Source of the DNA: a virus
Virus record (IMG/VR): IMGVR_UViG_3300020411_000935
Location: 18,873-82,872 of that record
Direction: 5' to 3' (one strand)
Length of the DNA: 64,000 bases
Shown: piece by piece, positions 57,784 through 64,000 of the stretch
How positions within the stretch are numbered: the stretch's first letter is position 1
How the letters are laid out: each line of letters opens with the position of its first letter
Notes under the pieces: generated by a model
Told to the model about the DNA's origin: nothing
The model's input: the letters and a program-made list of their open reading frames with translations, nothing else
Database searches by the model: none
Made by a program: the position numbers and the translations under genes

Positions 57784-58691
57784 TGGCAGATAAAATCGTA
57801 CAAGAGGGAGTGGAGATTCCTGATCTTGGTATGTACGAAGACCTACAAATTCAACCTATAAATTCGTGGGATCTAACAAGCACTACATTTATCATACCTC
57901 TTAGGTGTGAGACAGCAGATAGAATTAGAAATATAACTACCTCATTGGTATATCTTCTAAAGAATTTTGACACTCAAATAATAATAAAAGAACATGATAA
58001 GGAATCTGTATTCCTAAAGCAAGTTGTTCCTATGCTTGATGAGGTAGTACCTCCTATCAAGATGCATAATATACACCACATATTTGAGGAGACAGATGAA
58101 GTAATATTCCATCGCACCAGACTACTCAATGATATGTTGGAGTTGGTAGAGACACCTGTTGTATGTAACTATGATGCAGATATACTACTCCCACTAAACA
58201 GTTACATACTCGCACAGAATACTATACTCCAAGGTTACAATGGTGAAGATATAAAATGTGTATACCCTTATGGAATAGGTGAATTCCAATACCAGTTGTT
58301 TATCAAGGATGAAGATGTTACTCGTTTCATTAATTCTAATTTCAATTTCGGAGCGTTCCAAGGAAAGGCAAACTTATATGATGCCAAGTTTGGTTTCTGT
58401 CAATTCTTCGACACGAAAGAATACCGTAGACTAGGTGCAGAGAACGAAGGGTTTGTAGCATATGGTTATGAAGATGACGAACGCTATCATAGATTCAATA
58501 CTTGTTCTAAGGTATTGAGATTGAATGATCATGTGTTCCACATGGAGCATGGTAGGACACCTAATTCATGGTTCAATAACCCACACATAGAAAGTAACAG
58601 GGAACTGTGGCAGAAGTTGAGTAAGATGACTCGCAAACAACTTGAAGAATATTATGCTAACCCTGATTACTTAAATGCCCGACAGAAATAA
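57783..58691 (+). CDS. Glycosyltransferase, galactosyltransferase-like GT-A
   Basis: 302 residues; the ATG overlaps the GT11 stop. STTFIIPLRCETADRIRNIT, TPVVCNYDADILLP (D-x-D) and GYEDDERYHRFNTCSKVLRL with HVFHMEHGR are the layout of the galactosyltransferase/GT2 group (usual G-W-E-D-D motif). Overlaps the next by 17 bases. Confidence 0.8.
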   Translation: MADKIVQEGVEIPDLGMYEDLQIQPINSWDLTSTTFIIPLRCETADRIRNITTSLVYLLKNFDTQIIIKEHDKESVFLKQVVPMLDEVVPPIKMHNIHHIFEETDEVIFHRTRLLNDMLELVETPVVCNYDADILLPLNSYILAQNTILQGYNGEDIKCVYPYGIGEFQYQLFIKDEDVTRFINSNFNFGAFQGKANLYDAKFGFCQFFDTKEYRRLGAENEGFVAYGYEDDERYHRFNTCSKVLRLNDHVFHMEHGRTPNSWFNNPHIESNRELWQKLSKMTRKQLEEYYANPDYLNARQK

Positions 58692-59475
58692 AGCGATAAA
58701 AAAACTAGATGGTTTTCCTAAAGTGTTGTGGATCAATCTTGATCGCTGCACAGAGAGAAGGAAGTATATGGAAGATCATCTATCCTATTGGGGAATAAAA
58801 GATCATCATCGTATCTCAGGTATAGATGGTGAAGAGTTTGAAGAGTACCTAAAAGGAACAGTTCCTGATCAGATGAATACAGGTGAGTGTGCTTGTGTCA
58901 TGTCACACTTGAATGCCCTCAAATATTTTGTAGAAGAGACAGACTTAGATGAGGTTTTCATCATGGAAGATGATGTAGATTTATCTACTGCATCTAGTTG
59001 GACTTTCAATTGGAAAGATGTACGTAAGAGACTCCCCATAAACTTTGATTGTCTTCAACTTACTATTATAAATCCTAATGGTATAACCTTGAAACTTCAC
59101 CATAGATTTATCAATGACTTTTCTGCTGCTTGCTACCTTATTACTCGTCATCATGCAACTAAGTGCATCCGTCTACACCAAAGAGGAACGCAGTGGAAGA
59201 TCGACCAGAACATCAGACCAAGAGCAGTCTCGGAAGACCTAATATTAGATAGCGGTAAGTCATATGCTACACCCTTGTTCAATTACAGGATGGACTTGGG
59301 TTCTAATATACATGAAGAACACCTTGACATTTTTCACAAAGGAAGTAATAATGCATTAAAGGAGTTCTGGGAATACCAAGCAGTGGATCATACCATTGAA
59401 CAAATCATGGAACTTGATGAGTATGTTGGTAGAGTTCCGCCATCAGTATACCTAAATCAATTGAAAGAAAAATGA
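58675..59475 (+). CDS. GT25 family glycosyltransferase (LPS-type)
   Basis: 266 residues. VLWINLDRCTERRKYMEDHL, TGECACVMSHLNALKYFVEE and VFIMEDDVDLS are the GT25 signature found in LPS galactosyltransferases and procollagen galactosyltransferases. The E-D-D is the metal site. ATGA overlap with the following oxygenase gene. Confidence 0.87.
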   Translation: MPDRNKAIKKLDGFPKVLWINLDRCTERRKYMEDHLSYWGIKDHHRISGIDGEEFEEYLKGTVPDQMNTGECACVMSHLNALKYFVEETDLDEVFIMEDDVDLSTASSWTFNWKDVRKRLPINFDCLQLTIINPNGITLKLHHRFINDFSAACYLITRHHATKCIRLHQRGTQWKIDQNIRPRAVSEDLILDSGKSYATPLFNYRMDLGSNIHEEHLDIFHKGSNNALKEFWEYQAVDHTIEQIMELDEYVGRVPPSVYLNQLKEK

Positions 59476-60233
59476 ACACATCTATTACACCACTTGAGAG
59501 TGACGAGTACGATCCTATTATCAAGGCACCAGAACCAGTATTCACAGAGATGAAAGACTATGGTGCCATAGGTGTCTTTGAGAACTTTGTCAAACCAGAA
59601 TTTTGTGACTCACTCGTAGATCTTTTTGAGTTCTGGTACACAAAAAAATATTTCAAGAACATACCATCAACACATGATGTGACTAAGATGGGTGACGAGA
59701 CATTTACATTGGATCATTTCAATGATGGTAAGACTCAGTTTCCACAGGGTGGAATGGGTAGAAAGGATCATCAACTATACCTAGAGATATGTGATCAGAC
59801 TATGACTATGCAAGTCAACCAGTCTGTAGGTATGGCATTTGAAATGTATGTCAAGAAGTACTCAGGTCTTGTAGATGCAAGTGACCCTGTATCATCATGG
59901 ACATGTAAGTTACAACGTACTGATCCTGGTGGTGGTTATCATGTATGGCATTGTGAGAATGGTAACTTCTTGTATAGAGATAGAGTTCTAACATGGATGA
60001 TATATCTAAATGATATTCCATATGAGAATGGTGGAGCAACAGACTTCTATCATCAAGAGATATCTTTCCAACCAAAGAAAGGTACAGTAGTATTGTGGCC
60101 AGCAGCATATACTCACATGCATCGTGGTGCATTTCTAACAGGTGAAAAGTCAAAGTATATTGCAACAGGTTGGTTCATTAGAGAACCTGGTAACGTAACA
60201 GAGAAGACACTGAGTGAAGCAGCACAAAAATGA
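59472..60233 (+). CDS. 2OG-Fe(II) oxygenase (prolyl-hydroxylase-like)
   Basis: 253 residues. GGGYHVWHCENGNFLYRDRV (His-x-Glu), LTWMIYLNDIPYENGGATDF, and GTVVLWPAAYTHMHRGAFLT (distal His) with GEKSKYIATGWF (Lys for 2-oxoglutarate) follow the prolyl-4-hydroxylase plan. A GT25 next to a prolyl or lysyl hydroxylase-like enzyme recalls collagen-type glycosylation in function order, but this is only suggestive. Confidence 0.85.
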   Translation: MNTSITPLESDEYDPIIKAPEPVFTEMKDYGAIGVFENFVKPEFCDSLVDLFEFWYTKKYFKNIPSTHDVTKMGDETFTLDHFNDGKTQFPQGGMGRKDHQLYLEICDQTMTMQVNQSVGMAFEMYVKKYSGLVDASDPVSSWTCKLQRTDPGGGYHVWHCENGNFLYRDRVLTWMIYLNDIPYENGGATDFYHQEISFQPKKGTVVLWPAAYTHMHRGAFLTGEKSKYIATGWFIREPGNVTEKTLSEAAQK

Positions 60234-61810
60234 TATTCTATACGTGCATTACGAACGGTTATGATACTGTTCCTGACGTATATTACGATAAAGATTGTCA
60301 GTATATTTGTTTCCATGATGGTACTATAGAGACCACTAAACCACTATGGAAATATATCAAGATAGATGTAGAAGAAGAGTGTCCAGTTAGAAGATCATAT
60401 CATCCTAAACATTGTCCTCATTTATATTTTGATGAGGGTGAGTATGTTGTATGGGTTGACGCTGCATATAATATCACACAAGAACTTGTAGAGTTTTCTA
60501 AAGAATATGAAGGTGACTTTATGTTACCAATACATCCTGAGAAGAGATCATTGACTGCTGAGTTCAATAAACTACATGCTTATGGATTCTCTACCAAAGA
60601 TGAGATCATAGACATGGCACGTCTCATGCAGAGTAGAGGATATGATCCTAAAGACTACGATCAAACTATAAACTGTGTGATATGGAGGAGACTTACACCA
60701 GAGGTTATTGAATGGGGTAAGGTATGGAGAGAATGGTATATGGGTGGAGTGAATAGAGATCAAGTCTCTAGTTCAATGGCAGAGTATCTTGTAGTCAAGG
60801 CAGATAGAAACCCTACACCCATGGTGGATCTATCAAAACCAAATAGAATCAAACCATACAATCATTCATTTTGTATAGACAAACCAACTAATAGATCTAT
60901 TGTAGACTTACAGACAGAGTTGAATGAGATTTTCAACTTCAAAGATATAGCAAGTATCATGATAAAATCTACAACAGATTCATTACCGTTTGAATTTGGA
61001 TCTGATATTGATACACAACTAATAGTATTCACATGTATTACTAATAACTATGATGTATTCCCTAGGGAATCATACTACGATCCTAATGTAAAGTATGTGT
61101 GTTTCCATGATGGCACTATTGATACTACAGTAAAACCATGGATATATGTTGAGTTAGATTTAGATATAGAAGATCCAAGAGACTTTGCATTCTATGTCAA
61201 AGCAAATGCACATGAGTTCTTTCCAGAAAATTCTTACACAGTATGGATAGATGGTTGTTTCGTATTGACTGAGTTGTTTATAGAGAGAAGTATGAAATCA
61301 TTTCCATTCTCTGCACTAAAACATGGAGGTAACTTCTCTTTACTTGATGAGATTATAGAAGGATATACATGTGCATTCTTTTCAGAGGAAACTCTCATGA
61401 ATTTTATAAATGAATTGAATACTAATGGATATAATTTTAAGAACTATTCCAGTCCACAATGCACAATAGTGTGGAGAAAATTGACGGAAGAAATAAAAAC
61501 ATTCAATGAGAGATGGTACATGTGGGGTAATAAAAAATACAATCGTGACAACATACCATTTGATGCTGCCATACAGGACACTGGAATAGAACCACTCTTC
61601 TATGGTGATAGAAATCAATCTGGTATCAAATTAGGATTCTTCAATAAGATAGGAAGGAGAGGTAAACATCCACAACATGGTGACAAGAAACAATACCTTA
61701 GACTACAAGAATTAATGATAAAATTATATAAGATTACTGGACTGAACTATAAAATACATGCTAGATATAAACATCATGATTTTTACATGAAGTATTTCAA
61801 TATTATATGA
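60230..61810 (+). CDS. Two-domain DUF616 (TOD1/MUCI70-like) glycosyltransferase
   Basis: 526 residues with an internal duplication. Domain 1 (about 1-200): FYTCITNGYDTVPDVYYDKD, YICFHDGTIET, YVVWVDAAYNI. Domain 2 (about 263-526): VFTCITNNYDVFPRESYYDP, YVCFHDGTIDT, YTVWIDGCFVL. The V-W-I/V-D stretch is the likely metal-binding strand of this GT-A-like family. Linker about 200-262. It is coupled by ATGA to both neighbours, which carry the same domain. Confidence 0.82.
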   Translation: MIFYTCITNGYDTVPDVYYDKDCQYICFHDGTIETTKPLWKYIKIDVEEECPVRRSYHPKHCPHLYFDEGEYVVWVDAAYNITQELVEFSKEYEGDFMLPIHPEKRSLTAEFNKLHAYGFSTKDEIIDMARLMQSRGYDPKDYDQTINCVIWRRLTPEVIEWGKVWREWYMGGVNRDQVSSSMAEYLVVKADRNPTPMVDLSKPNRIKPYNHSFCIDKPTNRSIVDLQTELNEIFNFKDIASIMIKSTTDSLPFEFGSDIDTQLIVFTCITNNYDVFPRESYYDPNVKYVCFHDGTIDTTVKPWIYVELDLDIEDPRDFAFYVKANAHEFFPENSYTVWIDGCFVLTELFIERSMKSFPFSALKHGGNFSLLDEIIEGYTCAFFSEETLMNFINELNTNGYNFKNYSSPQCTIVWRKLTEEIKTFNERWYMWGNKKYNRDNIPFDAAIQDTGIEPLFYGDRNQSGIKLGFFNKIGRRGKHPQHGDKKQYLRLQELMIKLYKITGLNYKIHARYKHHDFYMKYFNII

Positions 61811-62658
61811 AGTATTATACAGCAATCACCAACGCATACCATGAACTACCACCTAATAAATCAGGTGAACATTTTATATGTTACCATGATGGCACTGTAG
61901 AGGAGCAAGAAGGTTGGGAACTAAGAGAGATACAATACTCTCATGATGATCCTGTCAGAGTGTCACGTCATCCAAAAATATTGTGTCCTATAGAAGGTAA
62001 AAGTGTTTATATTGATGCATCTAAACTTCATACTGTTATATCTGCAAGACATACCTCTGTAAATTTCTTTGAGTTGAGTGAGAATATATTGAATGACCAT
62101 AACTTCTTCTTGATGCAGCATCCACATAAGTATTACTATCTTGAGGAGTGTGCTGAGTATATTCATAGAGGATTCATGGAACCATTTGACATTATAAACT
62201 TTACAAGAGAAGTAAAACAAGAGACTGAGTTCGACTTCTCTAAATTTTTCTCACCATTAGGTACAGTATTGTGGAGGAACTCTGAAGCATGGATGCCTAA
62301 CATGGTGTGGTGGAAGTGGTACATGAGAGGTGGTAAGAGAGATCAAGTATCTTTATCTGTCGCACTACAGACATCAGGAGTGGAGTATGGTTGGGATGAG
62401 TGTAGACATTGTGTTGGTTGGTGGTCTGATGCTAACCCTGTTGATGGTAAATGGTGGAAGAATAAAGGTGGTAGATATGGTGGTAAAAGAATTGATCCTA
62501 CTGATACAGTGGAGCAACTAGCAAAGATTACAGGACTCAGCATGAGGATGAGATATCGTGCTGCTATTATGAAGGAGACAGGAGACTGGTTGTTTGGAGA
62601 TAGAACAGGTTATTGGGAAAAGAATGACCCTAAGTTAGTGATAGTGAATGGATTCTAG
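61807..62658 (+). CDS. DUF616-like glycosyltransferase, diverged third copy
   Basis: 283 residues. KYYTAITNAYHELPPNKSGE, FICYHDGTVEE and IEGKSVYIDASKLHTV align with the neighbours, but the V-W-I-D strand is V-Y-I-D and the following segment differs. Later matches include LGTVLWRNSEAW and MRGGKRDQVSLSVALQTSG, shared by all copies. Possibly altered donor or acceptor. Overlaps the next by 11 bases. Confidence 0.78.
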   Translation: MKYYTAITNAYHELPPNKSGEHFICYHDGTVEEQEGWELREIQYSHDDPVRVSRHPKILCPIEGKSVYIDASKLHTVISARHTSVNFFELSENILNDHNFFLMQHPHKYYYLEECAEYIHRGFMEPFDIINFTREVKQETEFDFSKFFSPLGTVLWRNSEAWMPNMVWWKWYMRGGKRDQVSLSVALQTSGVEYGWDECRHCVGWWSDANPVDGKWWKNKGGRYGGKRIDPTDTVEQLAKITGLSMRMRYRAAIMKETGDWLFGDRTGYWEKNDPKLVIVNGF

Positions 62659-63529
62659 GATAGTAATATACAGTTGCATAACCAATGGGTATGATGAGAT
62701 ACCTGATGAGCATTACTATGATCCTGATATCAAGTATGTTATGTTCACTGACAATACTGTGAAGAGGAAAGGACCTTGGGAGTTCAGAGAGATACCATGT
62801 GATCACCCATGCCATAGGAGAAGGTCAGCATATGTTAAGATCAATCCTCATAAAGTATTTCCTTATGGTACTAAGACTGTATGGTTAGATGGTTGCTATG
62901 TAATGACACCTAAGTTTGTAGACAACTGTAAGAAGTATCTGGAGCATAGGTTTACTATCATGAGACACTGTGAGAAGTTCAATTACTATGAGGAAATACT
63001 TGAAAGTTTCTTACCATCAATGTGTACTTTTGATGAGGCGATAGAGATATCAAAAACTATAAGGGACGTGGGATATAACTTCAAGGAGTATTGTAGTCCT
63101 GTATTAGCATCTATATGGAGAGTATTAGATCAGGACATGTATACCTTCGGTGATTTGTGGTGGAAGTATTCTCTCATAGGAACTAACAGAGATCAAATAT
63201 CATTTGACACAGCAAGGCAGTTGACTAAGACAGAACTACAGATCATAGAGAATGCATGGATAAAAAAGGAAGCATACATTGATGAGAACAATATCAAAAG
63301 ACATAAGCACCTAGCAGGAGAGGTAGGTATAGTCTTTGGGTATCAGGGTAAGAAGTATAGAAGGAAACTTCATCCACAGAATGGACACAAGCAACAATGG
63401 AGACAGAAGAGAGAGTTATTGAACGCACTCCGTCCTATCACTGGGTTGCATCCAATCATTGCTCGCTTCAACTTTGATGAGTTTGTAGATAGGAATGTTC
63501 TTTGTCCTCAACTACCTATTCAGAGTTGA
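62648..63529 (+). CDS. DUF616 (TOD1/MUCI70-like) glycosyltransferase, fourth domain copy
   Basis: 293 residues, ATG at 62648 inside the end of the preceding gene. VIYSCITNGYDEIPDEHYYD, KYVMFTDNTVKRKG, HRRRSAYVKINPHKVFPYGT and KTVWLDGCYVM are the most complete family signature of the four; GTNRDQISFDTARQLTKTEL and LHPQNGHKQQW follow. It ends the glycan cluster; a consensus promoter overlaps its stop. Confidence 0.87.
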   Translation: MDSRIVIYSCITNGYDEIPDEHYYDPDIKYVMFTDNTVKRKGPWEFREIPCDHPCHRRRSAYVKINPHKVFPYGTKTVWLDGCYVMTPKFVDNCKKYLEHRFTIMRHCEKFNYYEEILESFLPSMCTFDEAIEISKTIRDVGYNFKEYCSPVLASIWRVLDQDMYTFGDLWWKYSLIGTNRDQISFDTARQLTKTELQIIENAWIKKEAYIDENNIKRHKHLAGEVGIVFGYQGKKYRRKLHPQNGHKQQWRQKRELLNALRPITGLHPIIARFNFDEFVDRNVLCPQLPIQS

Positions 63530-63554
63530 CATACCCGTAACATTTTGTTATAAT
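63526..63554 (+). promoter_or_regulatory. Perfect sigma70-type promoter before psbA
   Basis: TTGACA (63526-63531), exactly 17 bases, TATAAT (63549-63554), with TG one base before the -10. Same design as the hli promoter at 563. An AATAAATA late-like box (63552-63559) overlaps the -10, so one site could serve early and late transcription. The leader to the ATG at 63666 is about 105 bases. Confidence 0.8.
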
Positions 63555-63563
63555 AAATAAACC

Positions 63564-63581
63564 AGTGAGGATTTCCTCACT
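63564..63581 (+). other. Hairpin in the psbA leader
   Basis: AGTGAGG (63564-63570), loop ATTT, CCTCACT (63575-63581): a 7 bp perfect stem at or just after the predicted transcription start. No T-tract. It may protect the 5' end of psbA mRNA, as leader hairpins do in other systems, or attenuate transcription. Confidence 0.4.
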
Positions 63582-63665
63582 TATACTACTCCCCTCAAAC
63601 CAAGACCTATAGGGAGAATAAATTAAGTCTTTTTATACCCTTCATATACCCGCACTCATTTTCAA

Positions 63666-64000
63666 ATGACAACTATTACACGTAAGCGTGGTGGTTTGCT
63701 ATCTGGATGGGACGAGTTTTGTGAGTGGGTAACCTCCACTGACAATCGCTTGTACGTTGGTTGGTTTGGTGTCTTAATGATTCCATGTCTTCTAACTGCT
63801 GCTGCTTGTTTTATCGTAGCATTCATCGCTGCACCTCCTGTCGACATCGACGGAATCAGAGAACCAGTTGCTGGATCTCTACTCTTTGGTAACAACATCA
63901 TCTCTGGTGCTGTCGTTCCATCATCCAATGCTATTGGACTTCACTTCTATCCTATCTGGGAAGCTGCTACTCTAGATGAGTGGTTGTATAACGGTGGTCC
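63666..64000 (+). CDS. psbA: Photosystem II D1 protein PsbA, 3' part outside the window
   Basis: The first 111 codons of about 360 are present. [58 protein letters not shown] and the lumenal loop [20 protein letters not shown] are D1. Phage D1 replaces the fast-turning host D1 so that photosynthesis continues during infection. No intron is seen in the visible part. Codon use (TCC, GTC, GGT) is less A-rich than in the glycan genes. Confidence 0.98.
   Translation, partial: MTTITRKRGGLLSGWDEFCEWVTSTDNRLYVGWFGVLMIPCLLTAAACFIVAFIAAPPVDIDGIREPVAGSLLFGNNIISGAVVPSSNAIGLHFYPIWEAATLDEWLYNGG

Noticed and set aside
1-64000. tRNA genes, CRISPR arrays, integrase, IS elements, introns
   Set aside because: I looked for cloverleaf ends with CCA, regular spaced repeats, transposase motifs and interrupted core genes and saw none. 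tRNAs are the easiest of these to miss by eye.

Overview
The window is part of the genome of a T4-like cyanophage (cyanomyovirus) that infects marine Synechococcus or Prochlorococcus. The evidence is a near-complete T4-type replication core (sliding clamp gp45, clamp loader gp44 and gp62, RegA, DNA polymerase gp43, UvsX, helicase gp41, primase gp61, NrdA/NrdB). It sits beside genes typical of cyanophages: psbA (cut by the right edge), four high-light-inducible (hli) genes in tandem, a plastoquinol terminal oxidase, TalC transaldolase, MazG and Hsp20. The DNA is AT-rich and almost every gene lies on the + strand. Genes are packed with ATGA, TAATG or GTGA overlaps, so most are probably translationally coupled. 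No tRNA, rRNA, CRISPR array, IS element or integrase was seen.

Layout: 0-1.9 kb holds hli genes and very small membrane proteins. 2.4-10.1 kb holds gp45, gp44, gp62 and regA, with about 5 kb of metabolic genes (epimerase, Dam-type methylase, PTOX, amidinotransferase) between gp44 and gp62. 10.2-20.1 kb holds Hsp20, a nucleotidyltransferase, a B12-type radical SAM protein, gp43, a cytidylyltransferase, uvsX, gp41, mazG and a glycosyltransferase. 20.1-24.8 kb holds a DUF2061 protein, a TRAP-type binding protein without a signal peptide, and twin PP-loop ATPases. 24.8-30.6 kb holds proteins that I propose are internal head proteins: two have T4-like capsid-targeting N-termini and the genes between them encode very lysine-rich modular proteins. 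31.0-35.5 kb holds gp61, nrdA and nrdB. 35.7-40.4 kb holds four SGNH-hydrolase-like paralogues mixed with a sulfotransferase and a phosphomannomutase-like HAD enzyme. 40.4-42.6 kb holds a nuclease-like gene and membrane or structural genes.

The only minus-strand genes are three exported proteins at 42.4-44.2 kb. They overlap the + strand gene at 41.8-42.6 kb convergently. One has no obvious start codon of its own and overlaps its upstream neighbour out of frame. From 44.2 kb talC starts a long + strand run that becomes a glycan cluster (46.2-63.5 kb). It has nucleotide-sugar enzymes (cupin isomerase, RmlB-like, RfbH-like dehydratase, GDP-mannose epimerase-like), about ten glycosyltransferases (GT2, GT10, GT11, GT17, GT25, GT47, DUF5672), an FkbM-type methyltransferase, 2OG-Fe(II) oxygenases, and three genes carrying four DUF616-like domains. 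No flippase or polymerase is seen, so the glycan may be built on virion proteins or on existing host glycans rather than as a new capsule. That is inference.

Regulation visible in sequence: two perfect sigma70-type promoters (TTGACA, 17 bp, TATAAT) stand before the hli and psbA groups. Several T4-late-like xxTAAATA boxes lie before head and structural genes, three of them with a small hairpin. Two clear intrinsic terminators occur, after regA and after the TRAP-like gene.
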